Shown here piece by piece: positions 52,379 to 63,508 of a stretch of 64,000 nucleotides of DNA. A program made the position numbers and the translations under genes. The DNA is from Leuctra nigra (Eukaryota; Arthropoda; Insecta; Plecoptera; Leuctridae): positions 43,673,411 through 43,737,410 of the forward strand of contig OW203762.1 in the NCBI GenBank assembly GCA_934045905.1, given 5' to 3'. Position 1 is the stretch's first letter, and each line of letters begins with the position of its first letter. Below the pieces are notes generated by a model. The model was not told where the DNA came from and searched no databases. It saw only the letters and a program-made list of their open reading frames with translations.

Positions 52379-52387
52379 ATGACTTGA
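52379..52387 (+). promoter_or_regulatory. Two-codon uORF abutting the LTO1 start
   Basis: ATG-ACT-TGA ends one base before the LTO1 ATG (TGAATGATG). It follows a likely 3' splice acceptor (CACTTTTTTAG at 52360-52370), so it would lie in the 5' leader. Such a minimal uORF can only act through termination and reinitiation or leaky scanning. Confidence 0.5.
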
Positions 52388-52840
52388 ATGATGTCATCAT
52401 TGAAAAAGAGTAGGGACAACCCAGAAAACAGCTCTGCTTGTAGTCCAGATATTAACGATGTTTTTGATAACATCGCTTTGAGTGAGGAAAGATACTCTGA
52501 AAAAGGTTTTAAAGAAGGTTTTAAGAAAGGAGTAATTGTTGGCGAGGTGGAAGGGTTCCACTTGGGCTATCACAGGGGTGCCGAACTGGGAGCTGAATTG
52601 GGATACTACAGAGGTGTCATTGATGCGTCTCTAAATAAACAGAGAGCTGAAAAACTTCCTGATAAAACTGTTTGTGCACTCACCAAAGTTCAAAATTTAC
52701 TTGTACAATTTCCAAATACTAATTCAGAAGAGAGTGATATCCTGCTTCTTCGAGACAGAGTTAGGGCTCGATACAAGAAAGCATGCTCATTGCTGAAGAT
52801 TGATGGAACATACCCAGAGACAATCAAGTTTTCATTTTAA
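52388..52840 (+). CDS. LTO1: LTO1 (ORAOV1) homologue, Yae1-type deca-GX3 protein
   Basis: An intronless 150-residue frame. Residues about 39-75 form nine consecutive tetrads beginning with Gly (GFKEGFKKGVIVGEVEG, then GFHLGYHRGAELGAELGYYRG in two steps), the deca-GX3 signature of Yae1/Lto1. In yeast, Lto1 with Yae1 bridges the cytosolic iron-sulfur assembly targeting complex to the ABC protein Rli1/ABCE1, needed for ribosome recycling. The C-terminus ends FSF, resembling the short C-terminal aromatic motif used by such clients to reach the targeting complex. Length suits the family (human about 137). An acceptor-like site at 52370 suggests a 5' UTR exon upstream. The stop codon TAA shares its last A with the ATG of the next gene, METTL25B. 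Confidence 0.93.
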   Translation: MMSSLKKSRDNPENSSACSPDINDVFDNIALSEERYSEKGFKEGFKKGVIVGEVEGFHLGYHRGAELGAELGYYRGVIDASLNKQRAEKLPDKTVCALTKVQNLLVQFPNTNSEESDILLLRDRVRARYKKACSLLKIDGTYPETIKFSF

Positions 52841-55800
52841 TGGCTTCAGTGACAAGAGACTCAGTGCAATCAACAATTTTGGAGGTGACAAACTACTTGG
52901 ATCCTTTGCTACCATTAGCAAATTGCCACACAGTGGATTTTATTACAAAACACTTGTGGGACATACTTGTTCCAGTGCTATTACGTAGTGATGTGGAATC
53001 AAAAGATATAGGGATTGTCTTTAGAAACTTTCAGGAGTTTCAAACAAACCCCAATGTGTGTGTTATTGATGAATTATCTGAATTCATGACATTTATATCA
53101 AAAGCAAGTCAAATGTCATTAAGTAATTTCAAAAATATTATATTCTCAAACAGAACACTACAAGAAGCATTATCATGTTTCAGTTCAGAACCACCTCATG
53201 CCACCATGGAGGTAAATCAGTTCATGTCTACAAAGAAAACTCACGAAGTTGATGCTATGAGAGATGTTGTTGCGTCTCTTTCACGAAAATGTCAAGTATC
53301 CCATGTTGTTGACGTTGGAAGTGGAAAAGGTTATCTCAGTTCTATGCTAGCCTTACACCACAGACTCTTTGTTCTTGGTGTAGACTCATCCCATATTAAC
53401 AGCCACGGGGCTGAAGAAAGATCAGCCAAATTGAAACGAGCTTTGATTGGAATTAAAAAAAAAGTATTGTCTTGCCCTGAAGAAAATGATACTGACAGTG
53501 ACACTAAGCGAAATTGTAATTTAACATATAAACAAACAACTGAATTTGTAACCCAAAACACAAATTTGGTAGAGCTTATGGATGAAAAATTCCCAGATTC
53601 ACCAAAATGTGAGAAACTGGTTCTTGTTGGACTCCACACATGCGGTGATCTCGCATCAACATCTCTCAGACTTTTCATAAACAATGACAGTGTGTCTGGC
53701 CTCTGCAATGTTGGGTGCTGCTACCATCTCATGACTGAAGAATTCTCTAAGGATCCATTTCCAGAAAAAAATCAATCAGACAACCAATTCAACAATGGAT
53801 TCCCAATGAGCAAATTCTTGCAATCAAGACAATATTGCTTGGGACGGAATGCAAGAATGTTAGCGGCACAATCTGTAGAAAGAGTTAGTGCAAGCTGGGC
53901 TCAGTTTCAGCAATCGGTGCAGTCATTGCACTATAGAGCTCTTCTTCAAGTTCTTCTCGTTGAGCGGCTTGGGTCTACTTTACCACAGCAAAATGTTGGG
54001 CGCTTGGCTGCAAAATGCTCAAGTTTTGCTGACTATATCCATAAGGCAATAAAAAAACTGGTTTTATCAGGATTGGAGGCAAGTAAACATTAGAAAAGCA
54101 GTCGGAAACTTTTACAATTGTCACAAGAAGCTGAGTTTTGTAAAATACAGTCGGGGCGCCGAGTGTTTGAACTCTCACCAGATGGAGCCACCGTCACTTA
54201 CTCTGTTAGGTGGAGAAAGACGTTATTGCAAGGTGAGCGCGCAATGAAGTCTTTCTCGGCCTAGCAGAAAAACTGCCTAACGCGCTGAGAGTTCAAACAC
54301 TTGGCGCCCCGACTGTAGGTATGAGGCTATAAGTTTTTCATAAATAATATTAATAATCTTTCTCCCAGTTCCAAGAGTTGGGTCGGGGTGTGGGAGGCCA
54401 CTATTTACTAGGGCCCGGACTCCTAAGCTAGCTGGCCAGGCTTGGCTCTTCCTCTTCGTTCTTCTTCTCGACCAGTTTTTTCCACTTCTTCCTGTCTTCC
54501 CACCACCTTCCTTCCTCCACTTCTTCCCACTTCTCCAGTCTCTCTTGTACATCTTCTGCTTCCAGCTCTCTCCACTTTTCCCTCGGTCTTCCCACTCTCC
54601 TTTTATCACTTCTTGCAGCTTCGAACTCCCGACGCGGAATTCTCTCCCTCTTCATTCTCTTCATGTGGCCAAACCACCATAGCCGCTCTCTCCCCATTTT
54701 AAATGCCAACCTCTCTACCTTCAAGTCTCCTCTAATCTTTTCACTCCTGATCTTGTCCATCTTAGTTACTCCTTGTATGCTTCGTAAAAACTTCATTTCT
54801 GCTGCCTGCAACTGGCTCTCCTCCTTTCCTCCAATCGCCCACGTTACGGAACCGGAGGCAAGTATTAGCAGGAAATAGCTTTTGAAAAGGAGTATCTTCC
54901 ATTTCTGGGGGAACTGCTTATTCGTTATTCCATCTTTTTTCATAAAAAAAAACAATTTATGACATTGTCATTAGCAGCTACCTAATATACCTATTCGATT
55001 TAAGTTTTTCATAAGTTTTTCAATATTCAATTTAAGTTTTTCATATAAAAAATGTATGACATTGTCATTAGTTCAGTTCAGTTCAGTTTTATTTCCAGAA
55101 TTCATCAATACATTTGAAAGAGGTACAGTGAAAGGACTCCTCTGGTTGACACCATTTAGTGGAGTATGTGGAAAGGTTACTTGAACTAAATCTAGTAGTA
55201 ACCTAGTATATAAGTAATAGCATTGAAATGAAGACAAATTAATATCTAAATATATGCTACAATTATATTTTACATTTAGGTAATAAATCTAGGTAATATA
55301 GGTAATATCTAGGCAATAATAGGTAATTTAGGTAATAAATCAGACATTATAAATAAATAAATAAATTAATTAATTAATATTTGTCCGAGAGGAATTCGTC
55401 GATAGAATAATACACCTTATCTACTAATAGTTTGTTGACAAGGGTTTTGAATTGTGAATATTTTTGTATCTCTCTTATACTTTTAGGCAGGGCATTATAC
55501 AATTTTGTTTTGAAAAAAATAGAGTTCTTTTGAGTGCATGTTGATCTGTGTCTATCTATGTGAATGTTATTGTTCTGTCTAGTATTGTGATTATGAATAT
55601 CGCTATTTTTTTGTATTTCTTTCCCTTGAGATCTAATTGCTAGTACTGACTCTAGGATGTACAAGGAAGGTAACGTTAAAATTTTGTGTTTTTTGAAGTG
55701 TTGCTTGCAATCTGGTTTAATGAAATTGTTGTTATTTTTATTTTTATATTTTAATCCAAGAAGCCACCTAATATCCAATATTCGATTTATCTCAAAACTA

Positions 55801-56496
55801 GTATTTTTCGAGCATAAATATGTTTGCACCTATACACAGTACACATTTATTTAAATCAAAATCATGCAAATTTGAAGCTATTTTTTTTTTATAGGTATCG
55901 GAAGTTGAAATCGAAAGTTTGTATGAAACTCATAAAATTGAACATTACCGTCTCCAAGTATTCCACTTGCTCCGTCTGGTTATTGCTCCTGTAATTGAAG
56001 GACTCATTTTGCTGGATCGATTGCTCTATCTTATGGAACAGGTATGTACATGTAGGTCTACTAATAGATTTATTTGTTTACACAAACAAAAATTTTAAAA
56101 TTTGTCAGTTACCTACTAGGTACCTATTGTGATCTAATAAAAGTCCTAGTATTGGGTTGCAATTTGTCATATTTTTTGTGTTCACTTCCTCTGGTTTGTG
56201 AGCATCCCACTCAAACCTTCTGTAGTTTCAATATTCATCAAATTTAAAATGGCGTAAGAAACTACAAAGTAGATTTGCAACTATATTTGAAACCTTCCTT
56301 AAATGCGGATGTTTTTACATGAGATTTTTAGTTGGAAATTAGGTAAAAAATGAAAAACAATTCTATAGGTATTTAAAATAGTAACTAATTTTTAAATCTT
56401 TTTCAGGGTAATAATGAAGCATTTCTGGTTCATATGTTTGATGCCTGCAAGTCTCCAAGATGTTTTGGTTTAATTGCTATAAAATCGGATTTATAG
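52840..56496 (+). CDS. METTL25B: METTL25B (RRNAD1)-like methyltransferase
   Basis: Exons 52840-54078, 55895-56041 and 56407-56496 encode 491 residues. The first intron uses a GC donor in the strict consensus form GAG|GCAAGT with a T-rich acceptor; the second is GT-AG. The SAM-binding motif I is at about 155-170 (VVDVGSGKGYLSSML), followed by HTCGDLA at about 265 and NVGCCYH at about 289, all typical of the METTL25 family. The last exons give LLRLVIAPVIEGLILLDRLL and FLVHMFDACKSPRCF, matching the family's C-terminus. Human METTL25B was named RRNAD1 for a resemblance to rRNA adenine dimethylases; its substrate is not well established. Its ATG overlaps the LTO1 stop (TAATG), so it has no room for its own leader unless alternative transcripts exist. 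AATAAA at 56611 is a likely polyadenylation signal. Confidence 0.95.
54146..54317. mobile_element. MITE with CAGTCGGGGCGCC ends and TA duplication
   Basis: The element 54148-54315 has inverted ends starting CAGTCGGGGCGCC, followed by AGTGTTTGAACTCTC, with a single mismatch between arms, flanked by TA. Features suit a Tc1/mariner-type non-autonomous element. Confidence 0.85.
54390..54955 (-). mobile_element. Non-LTR retrotransposon fragment, end of reverse-transcriptase ORF
   Basis: The minus-strand frame (54428-54955, 175 codons) reads LQAAEMKFLRSIQGVTKMDK, then RERLWWFGHMKRM, then RRVGRPREKW and an acidic/basic tail. This is the characteristic region after the polymerase domain of endonuclease-type non-LTR retrotransposons. 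The 5' part of the element is missing. Confidence 0.8.
55070..55829 (-). mobile_element. Second non-LTR retrotransposon fragment with (AACTG)n tail
   Basis: The minus-strand frame (55374-55829) contains LPSLYILESVLAI, HNHNTRQNNNIHIDRHR and KLYNALPKSIREIQ, typical of the C-terminal end of jockey/CR1-like reverse-transcriptase ORFs. The 3' flank runs to about 55070 and ends in repeated AACTG units (TTCAG on the plus strand), a microsatellite tail. The 5' part is absent. Confidence 0.75.
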
Positions 56497-56868
56497 AGCG
56501 TAGTGTCACAGTGTCCAACAGTCCAACTAACGATATTATCCATGTATGATAACTAGGTATGTCAGGTAGGTATATTTTTTCAATAATCAATATCAATTTA
56601 AATATAATTTAATAAAAACTAAAAAATACTGAAATTTAAATTTGAATTTTTTAAATAATGTTTTAGTTTTTGAAATAGAATAATGAATTAATAGAAAATT
56701 AAATTGTTCATCTTTGACCATGAGCACGTCAGAGTGCTGGCGATGAGCCACCTGATTGGTTAGTGGCGACGCGCCTGAGCATCAGTTGTCGAACTGTAAC
56801 GTAGCTTAATACTTGAATACTTTGCTCTTGGGGGCCTATTCTATAACGAAAACGAACCATTCTGGCCT

Positions 56869-56971
56869 GGGCCCTGATTCTACAACTCCATTGCGGGTCC
56901 GCTAGCAATTATTTTAATGTTAATCTTATGGAAGAAATTGCTAGCGGACCAGCAATGGAGTTGAAGAATCA
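56869..56971. mobile_element. F1-family foldback MITE
   Basis: CCTGATTCTACAACTCCATTG and its complement, with GGTCCGCTAGCAATT arms around a loop TTTTAATGTTAATCTTATG, correspond to the copies at 26641 and 2021. Confidence 0.75.
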
Positions 56972-57238
56972 GCTTATACCCAAACGGGGCAACACCCTAG
57001 TGGGATATAGTTTGGCTAGTGTCCTATTGGGATGAAAATGGGTAAAATATGAGACAATGTTGGTCTTGATCCCCTTGCCAAATTTGAAGTAAATAGGAGC
57101 ATTTTCATTTTCGACCAATCAGATTTTTATATTATTTTATTAACCAATTGGCGGATTTGGCTGAAACTATGTAAGATTTGAGACAAAGTTGGTTGCAATG
57201 ACTTGGTAAAATTTCAAATTGATTGGACTAACCTAATA

Positions 57239-57497
57239 TCTACACAATATTCCCTTCTAAAGGTTGAGCGGATCGAGGGATTTCAGTACCTACTCGAAAG
57301 TATTCAGCTTTTCCCACTTCGTGACGTCATGGAGTAGGACACAGCCGGCAACTGCTTGATATAGTCTGTATGCGCTGGCATGTGATTTACATAGAAACTG
57401 TCCTACTCCATGACGTTACGAAGTGGGAAAAGCCGAATACTTCCGAGTACTGAAATCCCTCGATCGGTTCAACCTTTAGAAGGGAATATTGTATAGA
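57239..57497. mobile_element. Foldback MITE with arms of about 100 bp
   Basis: ACAATATTCCCTTCTAAAGG on the left is repeated inverted at 57470-57492; further arm words are GGGATTTCAGTAC and CGAAGTGGGAAAAGC with CATGGAGTAGGACA. The loop is about 50 bases. No coding sequence. Confidence 0.8.
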
Positions 57498-57689
57498 CGT
57501 TGGGACCAACCAATAGGAAGAAATTTTGTTTAAAATTTGAACCAATCGACGGATTACAAAAAAATTAGGGTCTGCAATGCCAATGCGCAAAGATGGTCCG
57601 TATGTGTGAAAAATTTCAGATCGATTGAAGGAAAAATGTGACCTGTATATCGGCAGTAACAGAAAAAAAAAATCCAATGCCAAAAGGAG

Positions 57690-58640
57690 TTGCTCGCTCA
57701 ATAGAGTACTAGAGTAAGCGACTTCCGGTGCCACTTTATTTTCAGTTCTTATGGAAAATAACAAGGGGACTTACTTTTATTGCTGGTAAGTTATAAACGA
57801 AACAGAGATTGAAGTTGAAATCTTCAATTGAAAGATAGAATTTAATGGTGGTGTATTGGGAACTCTATTTCGTTTATAACTTACCAGCAATGAAAGTAAG
57901 TCGCCATGTTATTTTCCATCGGAACCAGGGTCCCGAACCTTTATGAATAAAGGTTCGGGTTCCGGTTCCACAATTTTATTTTATAAAGTTTCAGGTTCCG
58001 GTTCCGGTTCTAAAACAAATATTCTTAAAGGTTCGGTTCCGGTTCCTGCATAAAGGTTCCGGTTCCGGTTCTAAAATTTAAAATCAAACTATATTATAAA
58101 ACTTCAGTTTTACCAATGTCAAATTTAATGGAATTATTGGATTTGGATTTTCCTATGAATGCAAGCACAGGTGGAGGCAGTCAGTGTCTGTATAAAATTC
58201 ACAGGATGGTGCGCAGAGTAAATATCAGAGGAGACAGTAGAGCGGCTGCAATTTTCTCCATAAGACAACGTAAACATTCATTTTTCCTGAGCTGTCATAT
58301 TCCAATTGTCAGCAATGCAGTTCTCATCGCAGTAGTCAGATTCAAAAATTGAAAACTCGAGCAGCGTTTGCATAAATATGAAGAATTATTATTTTTTATC
58401 AAGAATTAAAATATTTAAAAAAAAAAACATTTTGGAAATTTTATCAAAAAATAAACTTTATACAACTTTGTGAATAATATTATATCCAAGTGATATACAT
58501 TATTTTTTATTAAAAGAAGGAACCTTAAAGAACCTTTAAGAACCTAATTGATTATAAAGGTTCGGGTTCCGGTTCGGGTCCCTGATCGGAACTGAAACCA
58601 AGTTGCACCGGAAGTCGCATACTCGAGTACTCTATCAATA
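57690..58640. mobile_element. Nested palindromic element with GGTTCCGGTTC repeats
   Basis: Outer arms around GCGACTTCCGGTGC (57718-57735) recur inverted at 58595-58615 with adjacent TAGAGTACT. The left part is itself a hairpin (57751-57919; ATGGAAAATAACAAGG arms). Between 57920 and 58080, and at 58555-58590, the word GGTTCCGGTTC is repeated many times in both orientations. No transposase seen. Confidence 0.65.
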
Positions 58641-59696
58641 GGAGAGATGAGACAAATGAAATTGCCATCAATGGAATGTTTGCCTTTTTTACATACCAAA
58701 AATGGGGGAAAATGTTTGTCCAAATGGCAGAATGGAGCAATTTGGAAAGCTCAAGACTCCCAGGCTGTTTTCTGTTTCTTTTTGTCAAGGTGCTGGCATT
58801 AGCTATGTAGTAAAAACCATAAGCAGCAAGAACCAGAACCAATAATCAGGATATTCATTGAGGTCTATTAAATAATTGTAGTTTAAGAATCAGAACCGAA
58901 CATTTATAAATAAAATAAAGGAACCAGATCCTTTACAAATACTACCTACCTACCTAGTAGATAGGAAGAGAGCACGGTGGAGTACCCGTGGTAGAGAGTA
59001 ACCATTACTGAGTACCATTGTTTTGGTTCCAGTTCCTGCTTTAATACTTGAAAAATTACGAACTAGGTACTTATGGAAAATTATTCCAGTTATATTTAAT
59101 ATTTTTTTACAGCATTAGAAAATGAAAGTTTTAGGTACATAATTTTAAAAATTATTTTTTAAATCTAATAAACGAAATGATGAATAGGTAATAATATGTT
59201 AATATGATAAAAGTTCGATTAAGATAGGTATAGAAGATTTAATATCCAGATTAATACGATCTACTCAATATCATCCTGAAATGCCCACAATCACACAGCC
59301 CTAGAATTGAAAACTAGGTATTACTCAATTGTTAAGGCTGTATAATATTGTGGTATTGACAGTAGGTAAATGAGAATGCTTTTTGTAATAAAATTCCGAC
59401 TCTGAATTTTGTACATCATGTGGCTGATTGGAACACATTCAAACAGCAATTTCAAAATGGTTGGGGTAATAGCTGTAAATAATAAAACTTGAAGTGCATA
59501 CCAACTACTTGAGTGATTATTGATTAATAATACCTTATAATACCTATCACTAATCAAGTCTTCTCGAACTATCTGCGAGTCAAGTGTTCCATATACATAA
59601 ACGATTTATAACTTCTTTGGTAACATCAGTTCAGCCACATGTGGCAAACTGAAAAAATAAACATGCGGTATTTACTAAAATATGCTAAGGAAACTC

Positions 59697-59961
59697 TAAG
59701 GGGCTGTGCATCAAGGACGTCATGCTAAAAATTGGTTATTTTGACACCTCTCCCCCTTGTCATGCTGTCACAGTTTTCGCCCCCCCCCCCCTTCCCCATG
59801 AAAGGACATCGATTTATTGTTTTTATCAAAACTTAGGTACAACCATATAAACTGAAATTTAAAATGCTTTAAAATGATTATATATCAAAACGTGACATCC
59901 CACTGGCTCCAGACCCCCCCTCACCCCCCGAAGCATGATGTGCTTTATGCACAGCCCCTAA
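59697..59961. mobile_element. PIF/Harbinger-like MITE with TAA target duplication
   Basis: The element (59700-59958) has ends GGGGCTGTGCATCAAGGACG and TGCTTTATGCACAGCCCC, and is flanked by TAA on both sides. A 3-base TWA duplication is the Harbinger signature. The interior has C runs and CACCTCTCCCCCTTGTCATG. Confidence 0.78.
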
Positions 59962-60552
59962 TTAAATTTTATAAATATTCCGAAATTACATTATATAATG
60001 TATTTTATGTATGTACATAGACATATTAGTGCATTGCCTCCTAAAAACTACAAAATCGTTATACATTATGTAATGAAAATGAGTTTCTTATTTGCTTTTA
60101 GTAAAAGTCAAGTTTACTTTTTTACAGTGTGGCCAAAAGCAACCCAACATAGGTAAATAATTTGATACATGAATTAAATTGAGTGACCTAACTACGTAAT
60201 AATGCAGGTGTCACCCAAAGACTTTTTAAGACAACATAATACATAATATGATAAACTAAAGCAATCCTGAAATAGCTAACCTGACAAACAATATAAATTG
60301 TGAGAAAGAAGTAAAATTGGATAAAAAAAATAAGCTTCATACATTAATGGCTAATAACATCGACTAATGGCATAATATTAGTCATGCACTATGCAGTTAT
60401 AACCAGAGAACTAACAAAATACAAAACCATGTCTGCATTTTAATCTGTTTATGGAAGTTCAAAAATATTTTTTAGTATTTAGCACCATACTAGGTATCTC
60501 TTCAAATATATTTTTTCCTGATTTTAGTTTTGTTTGAAACATATTTAGTAGG

Positions 60553-60767
60553 TACACTCGGCAAAACAAAAATTGATCGTTGACCCAATTTGAATGCCTG
60601 CTGGTAATGTCCCATAACCGATCAAAGCTTGTTATTATCATTGAAATGTGAGGTCACCTACTAGAGTGAGACAATGAGATCGCTTAGACTGACTTCTGAT
60701 GGTGCGATCTTACATTTATCAGCCTATCAGATTTATTGAACGTTCAATTTTTGTTTGGCCAAGTGTA
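60553..60767. mobile_element. MITE with CACTCGGC ends and TA duplication
   Basis: The element (60555-60765) has ends CACTCGGCAAAACAAAAATT and the near-complement ending GGCCAAGTG, flanked by TA. The interior CTTGTTATTATCATTGAAAT followed by CACCTACTAGAG is shared with 33355-33430. Confidence 0.8.
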
Positions 60768-61304
60768 CATGTACAAGCGTGGAAATTAGATGGCCCAACT
60801 CTGCCTCCCTCCGACCCATCATTAACATGTTATTGTTTTTATAAGGAGCAGAGAGAGACCATCTAATTTCCACAACTGGACACTGCCATATAATCTAAGA
60901 CACTACATACAATTGGATTTTTTATGGTAAATACTAAATACATACTACTAAATATATCTTTCATATTATAAAGTTTCAAGGGAAACTTGAAGAGAGCCGC
61001 CCAGTCCAGCAAGAGAAAGGCAGTATAATCCGTGCAAAGAAGTTTGATTTCTTGGGAACATAGGCAAAAAGCTATGTTCAGTATTTTTAGTATACATTTT
61101 GTTCAAAGGTTCCAAAGTTTATTTCCAAATGACCTATATAACTTAAACTTTAGAGCTAGGTACTAAAACACATAAATATCTCATGACATAAACTTTAAGA
61201 ATTTTTGTAAGAATTAATTTCCTTTCCTTGCTGAATGGATAGCAATACAAATATAGGGAGGCAATATGTAATATAATCATTGATGTATAGCATGAACAGG
61301 CCAA

Positions 61305-62026
61305 CGTGCATGGAACTAGCATCACACATATATAGGAGAGGTGGGGACTGTTCAATGCATCCCCATTGGCTATCTTGAATACGAATTATATGGGAATTAC
61401 GTTTGAGCAGCTGGCGCTCTATATGTTGTGTGGCAGACATGAGAACTAATTTAAGCTTGCATTTCGTTCCAAAATTCAAAATAGTTCAACTGTTCACTAC
61501 CTGAGCGCCACCTGCTCAAAAGTAATCCCTATGTTAAGAGGCAAACGGAAGCGAGCGGGAATCACACGGTTCGTCAGAGCGGTTTTTAAATTGTGTCTTC
61601 CCACTTAATAATTTTAAAAAATCAGATAGTAACGACCCATTACAGCCTAAAAGACTAAATAATGCCGCACACTGGAGTTCATTATGACCTCTGGTACGAC
61701 CTCAAAGTGTTAAATACGATTATTTTCGATTATTTTATTAAAAATATCGTATTTAACACTTTGAGGTTGCACCTGAGGTCATAATGAACTCCAGTTTGCG
61801 GCATTATTTAGTCTATTAGGCTGTAATGGGTCGTTACTATCTGATTTTTTAAAATTATTATGTGGGAAGACAATATTTCAAAAAAACGCTCTGACGAACC
61901 GTGCGATTCCCGTTCGCTTCCGTTTGCCTCTTAATCCATTGGTCAATTCCCCATGGAGCTGGTATCACCAAGAATGTTCAAGTGTCCCCACCTCTCCTAT
62001 AGTAGTGTGAAGCTAGTTCCATCCAC
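61305..62026. mobile_element. Large foldback element, two nested arms
   Basis: The inner palindrome (61534-61934) has arms of about 190 bases, starting AAGAGGCAAACGGAAGCGAG, separated by only about 20 bases. Outer arms carry TATAGGAGAGGTGGGGAC and GGAACTAGC words at 61305-61350 and, inverted, at 61985-62026. No open frame. Confidence 0.8.
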
Positions 62027-62462
62027 TTTGAACAGGCTATGAAGTAGGCCTTGCCACAAAGCTCATGCCATCTTCGGACTTCAAAACTTAAGGAGCGATT
62101 CCACAAACATCAACTTAGATATTTGACTTGAGAAAAGGAGATGTTAAAAATGAGAAATATCTATGAACAAATTGTAAAATGATCAGCTGTAGAGATTACC
62201 TATTTGAATCCATAAACCACACAGATGTGATGACCAATATCATTACTATAACTAGGTAGTTAATCTAGCAGTCCTCAACAAAATGCATTTTATTTTTATA
62301 TGAACTAAATAGACATGATTATTGATTATTCTATTGCTACTCTAATTTAATTATTGTACTTGCGGTGTAAGAACAAATTCTGCTTCTAAAAAGCTCAAAA
62401 CTTAACTCAACAATTTTAATGAAATAGTGGATTACACTATTTGGCTTGCAATTCGCGTTGGG

Positions 62463-62804
62463 TTAAGAATTGCCACTTTGCGGGAGTAAACTAGTCCTTT
62501 CTTCAAGCACTTCAACAGGACTGCCACTTTCCGCACAGGAAACCTTCCGACTCTTTCCACCAGACTTGTTTATACTGATAGGTGAAATGCTCTTGACACT
62601 GCCATTGGGCTCTTGGGTGCAAAAGTCCGGCATGGAGCTGACAGTCATAACGCGGCTAGGGCTGAGCAGCTCTTGATCACCCATCCCGCGATTCTGATCG
62701 CCGTTGCCACTAGATAGTGATTGTAACAACGACATGTCGTTGCCAGTCAATCCACCACCACGCTCTGCTGCCTCGATGCAGCGCTGCAAGGCATTCTTGT
62801 CATT
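62463..62804 (-). CDS. Terminal exon of an unrecognised gene
   Basis: The exon follows a good acceptor (AATTATTTCAG) and encodes 113 residues before TAA at 62463. It begins NDKNALQRCIEAAERGGG, continues with a Ser/Gly/Asn-rich, low-complexity stretch, and ends with an acidic dileucine-like motif (ERTSLLP) near the C-terminus. That motif and the composition would suit the cytosolic tail of a membrane protein, but this is inference and I do not recognise the family. Upstream exons lie to the right of the window or in 62.8-64 kb and were not found. Confidence 0.5.
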   Translation of the reverse strand, partial: NDKNALQRCIEAAERGGGLTGNDMSLLQSLSSGNGDQNRGMGDQELLSPSRVMTVSSMPDFCTQEPNGSVKSISPISINKSGGKSRKVSCAESGSPVEVLEERTSLLPQSGNS

Positions 62805-63017
62805 CTGAAATAATTTCCGGTTGCAAAATTTAGAGATCACAATCACAAGAGATGTGTTTGCACTGCGCGATCATTTAACCAAACTCTCCAATAATATTCC
62901 GGCAAAATCATGTACTATGTGCTGCTGTTTGGCAACAACACAGGCGTTTGGCAGATTGGACTGGTCAATAGGTTCCCATCCATGTAACATCCAGAACCAG
63001 TCAAAATATTTTAATAT

Positions 63018-63508
63018 GTATCTGCTACGATCACTACACTTTACAGGGATTGGAAACGGTCTGTGAATTGTGACGTAACTTCCATAAGACCAATGCTAAA
63101 TGAAGGCCGTTTTGCACTAGATGACTTCCTGCACCCGCTAACTTTCGGCGCAAAGGACGCTTTTGGAGCTTTGCGCAGATGAGAAGTTGTTCACACAGTT
63201 TGCCGGCAGATTCAAAATCATTCCACTTCTCTTTCGCACATTACTTGAAAGTTGAAACAAAAATTATGGAAACGTTTCCATGACATTTGAATTTGATTAA
63301 TAAATGAAGTAACTTATTAAATTATTACCTTTATTATCTCAAGCTGCGACATATCGTGCCGTTCATTGCTATATTTAGTTTTTGACAGATTACAGTTTCG
63401 ACGTTCGAAATTGCCGCCATTAGGGGCGGTGGGCCAGACCCATGGCCAGCTAGTCAGACCATTTCCAATCCCTGTAAAGTGTGTTGATCGTAGGTATCTG
63501 CTTACACC
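63018..63508. mobile_element. Inverted-repeat element upstream of the terminal exon
   Basis: CTACGATCACTACACTTTAC followed by AGGGATTGGAAA (63022-63055) recurs inverted at 63465-63497. The 400-base interior is not coding. It lies in an intron of the minus-strand gene that ends at 62463. Confidence 0.6.

Larger units (their letters stand above)
54079..55894 (+). other. GC-AG intron of METTL25B holding three mobile elements
   Basis: The 1.8-kb intron begins GCAAGT and ends TTTTTTATAG. It contains a TA-flanked MITE and two truncated non-LTR retrotransposon fragments on the opposite strand. Confidence 0.8.
56497..62462. other. Gene-free region dominated by foldback elements
   Basis: Apart from the 3' UTR of METTL25B, I see no gene. 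Listed foldback and MITE elements account for much of it; the rest is AT-rich unique-looking sequence without coding signal. Confidence 0.55.

Noticed and set aside
53331..53708. 125-codon minus-strand frame inside METTL25B
   Set aside because: Antisense shadow of a well-supported methyltransferase exon.
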